This document shows, one piece after another, positions 25,491-34,465 of a DNA stretch of 42,515 bases (positions are counted from its first letter, which is position 1; each line of letters starts with the position of its first letter). The position numbers and the translations under genes were made by a program. The notes under the pieces are model-generated. The model saw nothing but the letters and a program-made list of their open reading frames with translations. It made no database searches and was not told where the DNA came from. This DNA is from Desulfuromonadaceae bacterium (lineage in GTDB: Bacteria > Desulfobacterota > Desulfuromonadia > Desulfuromonadales > UBA2294): contig JAGXHN010000038.1 in assembly GCA_024636225.1 (NCBI GenBank), positions 1 to 42,515 on the forward strand, given 5' to 3'.

Positions 25491-25513
25491 GTTACGTTGT
25501 CATAAAACGTAAC
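25491..25513. promoter_or_regulatory. Inverted repeat operator candidate
   Basis: GTTACGTT-N7-AACGTAAC, two perfect 8-base arms, about 50 bp before the AcfC-like ATG. It would lie in the transcribed leader if the sigma-54 promoter is real. It could bind an oxyanion-responsive repressor or fold as RNA. Confidence 0.5.
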
Positions 25514-25561
25514 CTTTGCGTGAAGTCGCGTGCCAAAAACTTCGACCTGAAGAGAGGAGTC

Positions 25562-26296
25562 ATGAAAGTGAAAAGCGGATTGCTGGCAGGGTATTTACTT
25601 ATTTGTATGACATCGACCGCAGCAGCAAACACCACAACACCCGTGTCATTACGCGTCTATGGACCTGGTGGTCCGCACCACGTCATCAAGGAATGTGCCG
25701 ACCTGTTTCAAAAGGAGCGCAATATAGAGGTTAAAATAATCAAAGCCCTCCCTTACACTTTAGGAGAGAGGCTTCGCACGGACGGAGACATATACTACGG
25801 TGGTGCAGAATATATGCTCGAAAATTTCATCAACAAAAACCCGGATGTCCTCAACCTCTCTTCTGTAACAACTCTCCATCCACGACGCATCGGTATTATT
25901 GTGCGTAAAGGGAACCCCCACAACATCAAGGAGATTAAAGATCTGTATCATGAAGAGATTGACATCCTTGATGTCAAACTTGAAAACATGCGGCATTTTC
26001 ACACTCCCTTTAAAGAGAATATCAGCAACATCCGCCACTTTGAATTCACGGGACAGCAAGGGTCCAACGCGTGGTTGAGATCACCGGAAATCGATGCCTG
26101 GATCACCTACAAATCGTGGCACATTGAACTCGAAGAGCATTCGGAGTTCGTTGAGCTTCAAGGTGACGGTACTCTGCGTTATATTCCGATTGCACTGACC
26201 CAAAGGACGACCTACCCGAACGAGGCAAGCGAATTTATTGCGTTCCTGCAGTCCGACAAGGCGCGGGCAATCTTTTCCGATCACGGCTGGGAATAA
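25562..26296 (+). CDS. AcfC-like periplasmic substrate-binding protein
   Basis: A 244-residue exported binding protein. A signal peptide (MKVKSGLLAGYLLICMTS, cleavage probably after TAAA) is followed by SLRVYGPGGPHHVIKECADL, the typical start of AcfC and related ModA-type solute-binding proteins. Further family-like pieces are GDIYYGGAEYMLENFI and PRRIGIIVRKGNP. Such proteins bind an oxyanion or small organic anion in the periplasm; the ligand is not predictable, and no ABC permease or ATPase genes are adjacent, so it may serve as a sensor or with a distant transporter. GAGGAG lies only two bases before the ATG at 25562; a GTG at 25568 has better spacing and may be the real start. A terminator follows. 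Confidence 0.82.
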   Translation: MKVKSGLLAGYLLICMTSTAAANTTTPVSLRVYGPGGPHHVIKECADLFQKERNIEVKIIKALPYTLGERLRTDGDIYYGGAEYMLENFINKNPDVLNLSSVTTLHPRRIGIIVRKGNPHNIKEIKDLYHEEIDILDVKLENMRHFHTPFKENISNIRHFEFTGQQGSNAWLRSPEIDAWITYKSWHIELEEHSEFVELQGDGTLRYIPIALTQRTTYPNEASEFIAFLQSDKARAIFSDHGWE

Positions 26297-26400
26297 CCGA
26301 TGAAAGTGAGCAGTCCGCTCATGAAAAGTGAAAAGAATGTTATCGAGGGGAGCTCTCCTCTTCAAATTTACAAGAAGAGCTTTGCCATCCATGCAACCGA

Positions 26401-26428
26401 AAAGGCCGGGAACAGAGTCCCGGCCTTT
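26401..26428 (+). terminator. Rho-independent terminator after the AcfC-like gene
   Basis: An 11-bp stem (AAAGGCCGGGA with TCCCGGCCTTT) and a 6-base loop, about 100 bp past the stop, in a convergent gap; it may serve both directions. Confidence 0.85.
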
Positions 26429-26459
26429 GGTTTATAAAATTAGAAATGAAAAGATTGAA

Positions 26460-27164
26460 TCAACGCAACAATTTTGCCAGATAGAGAAAGGTTCCACCAA
26501 CAGAGAGCCCGGCGAGAATATTACCGATCTCTTTACAGTAAAAAGAGAGGTCGTAGCGAAACAACGACTCCCCTTTGGCTGCGGCGAGCGTGTTGAGCGT
26601 TTCCAGATCATAGATCTGGATATAAAGCTCGGACCCCTTCCAGAGAAAAATAAAGAAAAAAACCAGAATAAATGCCGCAAATCCGTTACTGATCGGGCTG
26701 TCCTGAATGTTAGTATAGATTTTGCGGATCAGATCAATATTGATCAGTGAAAGAAAAACCCAGTTGGTTTTTTCCACAATCCCGATCAGCTCAAGAGTTC
26801 GGGCGGTTGGGGTAAAGTTCACCCAGATGAATGCGGCAGAGATAAAAATAACCCCGAGGGTGGCAACATAGACCAGAGGTTTACTCCCTTCGAGTTCCAG
26901 CGTTCGGGAGAAAACATAATATTCCTGAAAACCATGACTCATTACCAGAATAGCAATGGTTCCGACGATCGATGTCAACGCCTGAACCTCCGGAATTTCA
27001 AGCCCCGGCAGGAAATTAATTGCCGTCGGGAGGATTTCAGCGACAAGAATCAGGAAAAATCCGACTGAAATACTGGTCCAGACTCTGGCATTGCCAAGAC
27101 TGAAATAAAAAGAGACCACTCCGGCGATGACCCAAAGAGGTAAGGTAACAACTGTCCATTCCAT
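26460..27164 (-). CDS. Multi-pass membrane protein of unknown function
   Basis: A 234-residue integral membrane protein with about seven hydrophobic segments, the first starting at residue 5 and the last near 215-232. I do not recognise the family. Charged loops occur after segment three (YYVFSRTLELEGSK) and in the long loop around 180-205 (YIQIYDLETLNTLAAAKGES). A strong GGAGGTG ribosome site precedes the ATG. It is 46 bp downstream of the DUF4388-like gene on the same strand, which itself follows the ParA-like gene, so these three genes may form one operon; the membrane protein could be the membrane receptor of that system. This is inference from position only. Confidence 0.78.
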   Translation of the reverse strand: MEWTVVTLPLWVIAGVVSFYFSLGNARVWTSISVGFFLILVAEILPTAINFLPGLEIPEVQALTSIVGTIAILVMSHGFQEYYVFSRTLELEGSKPLVYVATLGVIFISAAFIWVNFTPTARTLELIGIVEKTNWVFLSLINIDLIRKIYTNIQDSPISNGFAAFILVFFFIFLWKGSELYIQIYDLETLNTLAAAKGESLFRYDLSFYCKEIGNILAGLSVGGTFLYLAKLLR

Positions 27165-27210
27165 TGATGCACCTCCAACCTGATAAAAAAGAAAATTAAA
27201 TAAGAAGAAA

Positions 27211-28170
27211 TCAGGACTCGTGCAGAAGAGCCCGGACCCCCTTTCTCATATCGTCCAGCATTTTTTTGATGGCGGAAGGCCCTGCAACCATTTTTGCTGC
27301 ATTGTTCAGGTTCTCCAGCATCTTGTTGAAACGGACGTCATCCCACCCTTGCCCCTCGGGAAAATACTTCTCAAACTCTTTTTCAATCAACGATGAACCG
27401 ATCCGGCCAATATGCGCCTCTGCGGTGGAACGCAGCAACACCTGGAGACGAACGCGAAGATCGTTCTCCTGAGCCTGTCGATCTCTGTTTTGTGCCTCTT
27501 TTTGATTCTTGCGTTGCCGGACAATCATCTCCTGGGCTTTGCGCCAGAGGGCACCAAGATCGGCAGAGCCGAGCAGATCGGCCAGATCAATTTCATCGGC
27601 GCCACCAGTACTCAAAACATCAACCTTGGCGCCCGGAAGATGGGCAACCGACATCGATTCACCAGGCTGCGTCTCAATATCGGTCGAGCCGTCATGAAAA
27701 AAGCCAAGGGGGTTGCCGTCACGATAAAAAATCAGGGCAATCTTCTCATCAGTGTAGATGCGCAGACAGCCGCTCATCTTGTCTTCTTTTAACTTGCCGA
27801 GCAAAGATTTGATATCAATCAGCTTGAGTTCCTGCCCTTTATATAACACTTTGCCGTGTAACAGGGCATGTACACTCATCGCCAGATCGGACGAAAGTTT
27901 GTAAATATCGAGATTCGCCTTGCCATCCAAAGAGAGTTCGAAAATCCTGGCAATCGCATCATAAGCAATCAGATTTTCGCCGTCACTGTCAAACAAGGCA
28001 CTGATCAGCTTCCCGGAGGTGAAAATTATAATTCCGGTACCGTTTAAGGTATCAAAGCGCAAATAACCGGTAAAATTGCTCTTCTGCAATTTTCCGAGTG
28101 CATCGGGAAGATTGATCTTGCCCGGATTGACTTTTTCCCGTACAGGGTTTCCTCGTGGCAACAGGATCAT
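27211..28170 (-). CDS. DUF4388/PATAN-like protein
   Basis: A 319-residue soluble protein. Two copies of a DUF4388 (PATAN)-type segment appear: about 20-100 (LPDALGKLQKSNFTGYLRFD, then IIFTSGKLISALFD) and about 120-200 (IKSLLGKLKEDKMSGCLRIY, then ALIFYRDGNPLGFFHDG). These domains are found in two-component and gliding/motility GTPase systems and are thought to mediate protein contacts. Residues 225-250 are a charged helix (RQRKNQKEAQNRDRQAQEND) and the C-terminus is helical. It sits 107 bp downstream of the ParA-like ATPase, same strand. The exact role is unknown; a partner of the ATPase is a reasonable guess. Confidence 0.75.
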   Translation of the reverse strand: MILLPRGNPVREKVNPGKINLPDALGKLQKSNFTGYLRFDTLNGTGIIIFTSGKLISALFDSDGENLIAYDAIARIFELSLDGKANLDIYKLSSDLAMSVHALLHGKVLYKGQELKLIDIKSLLGKLKEDKMSGCLRIYTDEKIALIFYRDGNPLGFFHDGSTDIETQPGESMSVAHLPGAKVDVLSTGGADEIDLADLLGSADLGALWRKAQEMIVRQRKNQKEAQNRDRQAQENDLRVRLQVLLRSTAEAHIGRIGSSLIEKEFEKYFPEGQGWDDVRFNKMLENLNNAAKMVAGPSAIKKMLDDMRKGVRALLHES

Positions 28171-28277
28171 GACAAGATATTTTCTTTCTTAGGGATAAGT
28201 ATCAGTAAACTCCGAATTATTAACGTAAGCTCCAGCCTATGTCAACGTGTATCGCCCCTAAATAGCCGTATCAATGA

Positions 28278-29582
28278 CTAAAATGTCTCATTTTCACGCA
28301 AATCTTCGAGTATCAAACGTCGTAATCTGGAAAAACCGTTTGCCCCGTCTGAATCGAGAAAAGCGAGCGGTGCCTCAGGTGACAGGGCGACCAAGATCAT
28401 TTCACGAAACATTTCCCCTGGCTCGCGACCTGTTGCCATGCGAAACAGGTGCATAATCCTGGCTGATTCGTCGACAGCCATGTTCTCTACTGCAATGACC
28501 TCCCCCTCATCATCATAAAGATGCAGAGAAACAGCCCCTTCTTCACAAGTCAAACCGGTCTCGGCAAGATAAAAAAGGAGCCCACCTCGATCCGGGAACA
28601 ACATCTGCAATTCAACGGCATTTAAAGTTTGATCAAGGCAGCTGCTGTGAATAAAGCCGGTCTGATGATGCCGCAACTCCTGATAAAAGTAACCGTCCTG
28701 ACCAGTGACCCGATTCTTGCAGACAGGGCAGTCAGCGGCCAGATGCCCGGCACGACCCGGCGGCTGATCCTCAATTGCCGAAAGAATGCGTGCCAGCGGC
28801 TTGTCTCCCACCTTGCCGGTCACCTCATACCGTCGACGCACAAACTGTGATAATTCCTGCATCTGTTTGTGAACGGCGGTTCCCCGGGCATGAGTCAGGA
28901 TCGGATAGATCCGACTGCTGAAGCTGGTACTCAGACTCTCAACCTTAGGACTTTTGGCGATAAAGGTATCGACAACTTGAAATCCTCGTTCAATGGCCGA
29001 GCAGAGAATAAAATCGCGAATCCCTACATCTTCCTTGAGTTTCGTCCGGCCATCGATCAGACTTGGCACCAGCCAGAGACGCTCGGCATCGTTCCCCCCG
29101 TCGACAAGCGCCTGCTGCAAAGCACCGGCATTGACGAGTGAAGGGCGATCCTTGACCGGGGCCAGAACCAGATCTGCTGCCAGCAGAGCGTTGCGCGTAA
29201 AATAATCGAGAATCGGCCGGGTATCAATAATCAGTATCCCGGTAAGGGCACCACGGGCCAGCACGCGGCTTAAATGTTTGACATCATCATCCGGGGGGTG
29301 CATCTGCCGCTCGGAAACCATAAATTGAACCCCATATTCACCAAGCTGCACCAACTGATCGATCGCAGTCGCACCGAATATCGCCGAAACCGACCGCCCG
29401 TGGTGTGAACCGATAGTGAACATGTTGTCAACGCTGAAATGATTATCAAAAGAGATGATAGTAACGGGAAGATCTTCAAACAAGGCTTTGAGGTAGACGG
29501 CCAGATTGGTCGCAATGGTGGTCTTGCCGACCCCCCCTTTTTCACTCGCGACGGTTACAACAAAGAGTCCTGTATCATGCAT
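28278..29582 (-). CDS. ParA/MinD-like ATPase with zinc-binding C-terminal region
   Basis: A 434-residue protein. Residues 1-255 are a deviant Walker ATPase: EKGGVGKTTIATNLAVYL (14-31) with both lysines (Lys15 and Lys20), and the Walker B-like GILIIDTRP (115-123). ParA/MinD proteins position cargo by ATP-driven dimerisation on DNA or membrane. Residues 256-434 are extra: a probable zinc site with CPVC (285-288) and HSSC (312-315), then a mixed region (GGLLFYLAETG, VSLHLYDDEGEVIAVENM) with no family that I recognise. GGGGAGAG precedes the ATG. No ParB gene is adjacent, so this is not a standard chromosome partition pair. It is upstream of the DUF4388-like and membrane genes. Confidence 0.85.
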   Translation of the reverse strand: MHDTGLFVVTVASEKGGVGKTTIATNLAVYLKALFEDLPVTIISFDNHFSVDNMFTIGSHHGRSVSAIFGATAIDQLVQLGEYGVQFMVSERQMHPPDDDVKHLSRVLARGALTGILIIDTRPILDYFTRNALLAADLVLAPVKDRPSLVNAGALQQALVDGGNDAERLWLVPSLIDGRTKLKEDVGIRDFILCSAIERGFQVVDTFIAKSPKVESLSTSFSSRIYPILTHARGTAVHKQMQELSQFVRRRYEVTGKVGDKPLARILSAIEDQPPGRAGHLAADCPVCKNRVTGQDGYFYQELRHHQTGFIHSSCLDQTLNAVELQMLFPDRGGLLFYLAETGLTCEEGAVSLHLYDDEGEVIAVENMAVDESARIMHLFRMATGREPGEMFREMILVALSPEAPLAFLDSDGANGFSRLRRLILEDLRENETF

Positions 29583-29604
29583 GATTCTCTCCCCTCAAAA
29601 CGGC

Positions 29605-31512
29605 TCACGTAAGTCCGATCTCTTCCCAGCGAGTATAAAGTTCTTCAAGTTCACGACCGGATTGCAGATGTTCTGCCGACAACGGTGCCAACTGACTGTG
29701 GTCCCCGGCAATTTGCGGATCGGACATTTTCTCTTCAAGGAGCGACAACTCTTTCTCCAGTTGTGCAATACGCCCCTCAATCGTCTCAATCTCCCTCTGC
29801 CGCTTGCGCAGTTCACGCTTTTCATCCTTACGTACACTATGGTCGTTTTGAGCAAAAGTCTCATCTTTTTTTTCCACTTTTGACTGACGCTGTTCAACCC
29901 GCTCCTCACTGTGTGACAGATCACCGATCGACTGTTTAAAACGGATAAAATCCCCATAATGTCCAGGACAGGAGAGAATTTTACCGTGGTTGATTTCAAC
30001 CACACGGCTTGATAAGGCATCGACAAAATAACGGTCGTGCGATACAAACAGCAGAGTACCGGTGTAATGCTGCAACGCCTCAAGGAGCACCTCCTTGGAA
30101 GCCATATCGAGATGATTGGTCGGCTCATCCAGTAGCAGCAGATTAGCGGGGCGCAGCAGCAGAATCGCAAGGGCCAGACGATTGCGCTCACCGCCGGACA
30201 GAACAGAGACCTGCTTATAGACATCATCGCCCCGGAACAAAAAGGAGCCGAGGATGTTGCGGATTTTTGGAACCATCGAAAAGGGGGCCGCCGCCGTAAT
30301 CTCTTCAAGCACCGAATTTTTCATATTGAGCGTTTCGGCCTGATTTTGAGCAAAATAAGCGAGTTGCAGGTTATGCCCCTCGATCCTTGTTCCGGCTTGC
30401 GGCAACTCAACCCCCGACACAATCCGCATCAAGGTCGATTTACCGGCACCATTTGCGCCGACCAGAGCAATCCTCTCACCCCGTTCAATCACCAGATCGA
30501 TCGCATCGAGAACCGTTAACGCATCGTACCCGTGACGGATGCCAGACAACTCCATCGCCTGACGCCCCGCTTTTGGTGGAGTCGGAAAGGTAAAGGCGAC
30601 CGATTTTGTTTCAACCGGCAGCTCTATCCGAACAATTTTATCAAGCTGTTTGATCCGGCTCTGCACTAAAGCCGCCTTATCAGCCTTCGCCCTGAAACGC
30701 GCAATAAATGACTCGATCTTTTCAATCTCCTGATCCTGCTTGGCCTTGGCGGCCCGCAAGGATTCGATCCGCTGTTTGCGCGCGATCAGATAGGCACTGT
30801 AATTACCATTGAAATCATGCAGTGCCCCATTCCAGATTTCAACGGTTCGGTTTGTAACCCGATCGAGAAAATGACGATCATGCGAAACGATCAGAACAGA
30901 ATAAGGATATTCGAGAAGGTAAGTTTCCAGCCATTCACGCGCTGGCAGGTCAAGGTGGTTGGTCGGTTCATCAAGCAGGAGCAGATTCGGTTTGATCAGC
31001 AGCAGCCGGGCCAGAGCAATACGCATCTGCCAGCCACCGGAAAATTGACTGCAATCCTTTTGCCAATCTTCCTCTGCAAACCCAAGCCCGGCCAGAACGC
31101 GGCCAATCTCTGCATCGAGCTCATACCCCCCTTTTTGCCTGAATTCTTCCTGTAAAGAAGCGTAACGCTGGAGAGTGACCTGGTCTCCACCCGCAATCTC
31201 CAGCTCAAGCTGGCGAATGGTCGCTTCCATTGTCAACAGGTCCGCCCGCGCCGCACGTACCTCGGCATGCAAGGAACGCCCATTGTAGACAAGACAATCC
31301 TGCGGTAAATAGCCGAGAGTCGATTCGCGCGTCTGTTGAATCTGACCAGAATCCGGCGATTCAAGACCGGCCAGAATTTTCAGCAACGTCGATTTGCCGG
31401 TGCCATTATCACCGACCAACCCGACCCGGTCACGCCCCTGGATCTGCCAACTGATCCCAGAAAAAAGAAGCTGACCACCAAAACTCTTTGATACTTCGCG
31501 TAATTGAAACAT
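29605..31512 (-). CDS. ABC-F family ATPase (translation factor type)
   Basis: A 635-residue protein from the ATG at 31512 (MFQLREVSKSFGG); the frame opens six codons earlier. Two ABC domains in one chain: Walker A GDNGTGKSTLL and GANGAGKSTLM, signatures FSGGWQMR and LSGGERNR, and the duplicated LLLLDEPTNHLD. There are no membrane segments. Between the domains is the charged helical linker (P-site tRNA interaction motif; QRIESLRAAKAKQDQEIEKI). The C-terminus (about 530-625) is a charged coiled coil (REIETIEGRIAQLEKELSLL). ABC-F proteins bind the ribosomal E site and relieve stalled translation; some give antibiotic protection. The closest general types are YheS/Uup; which one is not certain. 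It is divergent from the RNase E gene. Confidence 0.93.
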   Translation of the reverse strand: MFQLREVSKSFGGQLLFSGISWQIQGRDRVGLVGDNGTGKSTLLKILAGLESPDSGQIQQTRESTLGYLPQDCLVYNGRSLHAEVRAARADLLTMEATIRQLELEIAGGDQVTLQRYASLQEEFRQKGGYELDAEIGRVLAGLGFAEEDWQKDCSQFSGGWQMRIALARLLLIKPNLLLLDEPTNHLDLPAREWLETYLLEYPYSVLIVSHDRHFLDRVTNRTVEIWNGALHDFNGNYSAYLIARKQRIESLRAAKAKQDQEIEKIESFIARFRAKADKAALVQSRIKQLDKIVRIELPVETKSVAFTFPTPPKAGRQAMELSGIRHGYDALTVLDAIDLVIERGERIALVGANGAGKSTLMRIVSGVELPQAGTRIEGHNLQLAYFAQNQAETLNMKNSVLEEITAAAPFSMVPKIRNILGSFLFRGDDVYKQVSVLSGGERNRLALAILLLRPANLLLLDEPTNHLDMASKEVLLEALQHYTGTLLFVSHDRYFVDALSSRVVEINHGKILSCPGHYGDFIRFKQSIGDLSHSEERVEQRQSKVEKKDETFAQNDHSVRKDEKRELRKRQREIETIEGRIAQLEKELSLLEEKMSDPQIAGDHSQLAPLSAEHLQSGRELEELYTRWEEIGLT

Positions 31513-31625
31513 CCGGTTCTTATAACACAATCTACCACGGCAGAAAACGACTAATCATCAAAAAAAACAACGAAAAAGCTTGCTATTTCAGCTCTCTATC
31601 TGTCTAATAAACAGTTGACTCATTA

Positions 31626-31672
31626 GCTGCGTCTAAAAGATCCACATCTCTTCATTGAGTCGGATCCGCAGC
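31626..31672 (+). promoter_or_regulatory. Structured leader upstream of the RNase E/G gene
   Basis: GCTGCG...CGCAGC (31626-31631 and 31667-31672) encloses GATCC...GGATC (31639-31643 and 31662-31666), making a long hairpin about 130-180 bp before the start codon. A second small dyad GGGTGA-T-TCACCC is at 31739-31751. Leader structures let RNase E cut its own message in enterobacteria; here it is only suggested. Confidence 0.4.
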
Positions 31673-31803
31673 GAACCACAAATATACAAATTCGCACGGT
31701 ATTCCCTTTTGCAAACAGATCCGAAAGCGGAAACCGTTGGGTGATTCACCCCCACAATAACTTTGGTAGACGGACCACAAAGTCCATCCAGAAAGATTTT
31801 CAC

Positions 31804-34281
31804 ATGAGCAAAAAGATTCTTATTAATGCCTCTCATCAGGAGGAGAACCGGGTCGCCATTGTCGAAGATGGTATTCTGACCGAACTTGATATCGAGCTTG
31901 AAGGCCGGGAGCAAACCCGGGGAAACATTTACAAGGCGACCGTTGTCCGGGTTGAATCCGGATTGCAGGCTGCCTTTGTCGATTACGGCGCTGACCGCAT
32001 GGGTTTCCTGCAGATCGGTGAAGTTCACCCCGATCTTTACCCCGATGGCGCGATAGAAGGGAACAGTCGCCCGCGAATCACCGACATTCTCAGACGTGGG
32101 CAAGAGATACTGGTTCAGATTACCCGAGAAGAGCGAGGGAGCAAAGGGGCAGCACTGACGACAAATCTCTCATTGGCCGGGCGATACATGGTCCTGATGC
32201 CGGGGAGTACGACCAAAGGGGTTTCCCGCAAGGTCGAAAATGAAACGCAGCGCAAAGAGATCAAAACGGCAATGAACTCGATCGATATTCCAGAGAACAC
32301 CGGATATATCGTGCGCACAGCCGGTATCGGACAGAGCATCGACGAACTGCATCGTGACTTCAAATACCTCTATGGCATTCATACAAAAATTGTTGATCTC
32401 GCCAATTCGAGCAAAGCCCCGAAACTGATCTATCAGGAATCGAATCTTGTTATTCGATCGATACGCGATTACTTCAGTCCCGACATGGACGAAGTTCTCA
32501 TTGACGATCCGACCGTATTCAAGGAAGCTCAGGATTTTTTCCGGTCGGTTATGCCTGATTATCTCCATCTGCTGAAACGCCATCAGGAACATCGGCCGAT
32601 CTTCTCACGCTACCAGATCGAAGAGCAGATCGAGACGATTAACCAGAACAAGGTCCCCCTCCCTTCCGGCGGCTCAATCGTGATCGACCTGACCGAAGCG
32701 CTGGTGGCGATCGATGTCAACTCCGGCAAGATGTCGAGTGAGAAGGGGATTGAGGCGACCGCATTCAAGACCAATATCGAAGCTGCCGCAGAAGTCGGTC
32801 GGCAACTGCGATTGCGCGACATCGGCGGGCTGATTGTTGTCGACTTTATCGACATGCGCGACCGCAAACATAATCGGGACGTTGAAAAGACGTTGAAAGA
32901 CTCCCTGAAAAACGATAAAGCCCGGGTGTCTGTCGGCAAAATCAGCCAGTTTGGCCTCCTCGAAATGAGCCGGCAACGAATCCGGGCCGCCCTCTCAGAA
33001 GGGGCCTTCCTCCCCTGCCCGCACTGCACTGGGAGTGGTCGGGTAAAAAGTGCCGAAGCCCAGGCCGTCGCCTTTTTACGGCGCATTCACACCACCTGTG
33101 GCAAAGGGGCGATCGAAAAAGTCGAGGCCAAAGTTCCGATGGATGTCGCCGACTATCTGCTCAATGCAAAGCGTGAAGAGTTGGTTGAGCTTGAAAAGTC
33201 ACTCAAACTGACCATTGAGATTAAAGGTCAGGAAGACTATATCTCCGGTCAGTCTGACCTGGAGATTTACAAGCGAACCAAAAAAATTCAGGACGCAAAA
33301 AATATCGATCCGATTACTGCCACAGATGATCGACCAGAATTATCGGCTGAGGATCGAAAACCGAAAGAGATTGCACCGGTCATCCCAGCAGAAACGGCAA
33401 CGGACAGACCGAAAAAGAAGCGACGCCGCAAAACTGCAGCCGAAAAGAAGGCTGAGATGGAAGCTGCAACCGCAGCCAACAACCCGACAACAGAGGAATT
33501 GGTCGTTGCAGAGACAAAGGTCGCTGAAGCGCATATCTCCACAACCGAGACAGCCCCTCCTGTTGCCGTGGGACGAGCGGCCGCGCCGGAAGATCGGCCA
33601 AAGCGGCGCAGACGGCGGCGTAAAACGGCCGCTGAAAAGAGAGCCGAAATGGAAGCGGCAGCCGCAGCAACCGAAGATCAGCCAATAGAGACATCGGCCG
33701 AACAAACAAAAATACCAAACGAACAGACCGTCGAACTTATTGTAAAAGATGGCGAACAGAGCCTCCCGGTCGAAAAACCGAAGCGCCGCCGGCGGCGCAA
33801 GACGGCAGCCGAGAAGAAGGCTGAAATGGAAGCGGCAGCCTCTGCAACCACTGAGCAGACGAGCCTTGCCGCGGAAGAGCAGGGATCGAATACGCAGACG
33901 CAGACACAAAAGAATCAGGGCGCAGCTGCCCCCCCCGTCGAAGTGACTCCCCCTGTAGCTAAACCTAAACGGCGGCACAAAACAGCAGCTGAGAAGAAGG
34001 CTGAAATGGAAGCCGCCGGTACTCCCGTTGATCTTCAACCGACCGGGCAAAACACTACAGCTGAACCTGCACCTGCTTCTTCAAGCAGCAAAGAACCAGC
34101 CAGCCCGGCAGCTAAAGTAAAACGGAGTCCGAGAAAACCGGCTGTTAAAAAAGATAAGATCGCTCATACCGAGACAACTCAAATACCTGAAGAGCCTGCT
34201 CCTGCGGTCGAAAAACCGAAACGACGTCAGAAATCGAAACAACAGAGCGAGGCAGAACCCAATCTGTCAGTGTCAGAGTAA
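31804..34281 (+). CDS. Ribonuclease E/G with repetitive basic C-terminal tail
   Basis: An 825-residue RNase E/G family endoribonuclease (start MSKKILIN at 31804; the frame opens earlier without family sequence). It processes rRNA and tRNA precursors and starts mRNA decay. An S1 domain covers about 38-125 (GNIYKATVVRVESGLQAAFV). Catalytic aspartates are Asp304 in IDVNSGK and Asp347 in VVDFIDM; the zinc link is CPHC (405-408), all within one residue of E. coli RNase E numbering. After about residue 500 the protein becomes low in complexity and contains four KRRRRKTAAEKKAEMEAA-type repeats separated by acidic, Pro/Thr-rich spacers, probably RNA- or partner-binding. A strong terminator follows the stop at once. 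Confidence 0.95.
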   Translation: MSKKILINASHQEENRVAIVEDGILTELDIELEGREQTRGNIYKATVVRVESGLQAAFVDYGADRMGFLQIGEVHPDLYPDGAIEGNSRPRITDILRRGQEILVQITREERGSKGAALTTNLSLAGRYMVLMPGSTTKGVSRKVENETQRKEIKTAMNSIDIPENTGYIVRTAGIGQSIDELHRDFKYLYGIHTKIVDLANSSKAPKLIYQESNLVIRSIRDYFSPDMDEVLIDDPTVFKEAQDFFRSVMPDYLHLLKRHQEHRPIFSRYQIEEQIETINQNKVPLPSGGSIVIDLTEALVAIDVNSGKMSSEKGIEATAFKTNIEAAAEVGRQLRLRDIGGLIVVDFIDMRDRKHNRDVEKTLKDSLKNDKARVSVGKISQFGLLEMSRQRIRAALSEGAFLPCPHCTGSGRVKSAEAQAVAFLRRIHTTCGKGAIEKVEAKVPMDVADYLLNAKREELVELEKSLKLTIEIKGQEDYISGQSDLEIYKRTKKIQDAKNIDPITATDDRPELSAEDRKPKEIAPVIPAETATDRPKKKRRRKTAAEKKAEMEAATAANNPTTEELVVAETKVAEAHISTTETAPPVAVGRAAAPEDRPKRRRRRRKTAAEKRAEMEAAAAATEDQPIETSAEQTKIPNEQTVELIVKDGEQSLPVEKPKRRRRRKTAAEKKAEMEAAASATTEQTSLAAEEQGSNTQTQTQKNQGAAAPPVEVTPPVAKPKRRHKTAAEKKAEMEAAGTPVDLQPTGQNTTAEPAPASSSSKEPASPAAKVKRSPRKPAVKKDKIAHTETTQIPEEPAPAVEKPKRRQKSKQQSEAEPNLSVSE
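33411..34252 (+). repeat. In-frame Arg/Lys/Ala repeats in the RNase E/G tail
   Basis: Four copies of a roughly 57-63 bp unit begin near 33411, 33601, 33774 and 33961, about 180 bp apart, each encoding a basic run followed by KTAAEKKAEMEAA or a close variant. A degenerate fifth (KPKRRQKSKQQSEAE) ends near 34252. Confidence 0.9.
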
Positions 34282-34316
34282 AAAAAGGCCGGGGAATTCC
34301 CCCGGCCTTTTTTTTT
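34281..34316 (+). terminator. Rho-independent terminator after RNase E/G
   Basis: A 14-bp stem of AAAAAAGGCCGGGG with its complement, a short AATTC loop, and a run of nine Ts. It begins within the stop codon. The symmetric A-run may let it also end minus-strand transcripts. Confidence 0.93.
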
Positions 34317-34465
34317 AAAAAGCTGTCACCCAAAAATGACCCTAGCAGTATAATCCATAGTTTTAAAGACCGGATTTGCGACAAGAGGCTCAGGATAACA
34401 ATATATTTTGCGACACTAAAATCGTTACGTTTTGGCTTTCTCTGTGATGAATCGTTTCTATGATT

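Larger units (their letters stand above)
25124..25561. other. Divergent intergenic region with regulatory signals
   Basis: About 438 bp between the zinc-ribbon gene and the AcfC-like gene. No gene is seen. It contains a -24/-12 promoter candidate and a strong inverted repeat, both listed separately. Confidence 0.6.

Noticed and set aside
31741..31803. Longer N-terminus for RNase E/G
   Set aside because: The extra 21 codons overlap leader structure and do not resemble the family, which begins with MSKKILIN-type sequence.
33340..34050. Long Cys/Phe-rich minus-strand frame opposite the RNase E tail
   Set aside because: It is the antisense of the Lys/Arg/Ala repeats; its composition is explained by the repeat codons.
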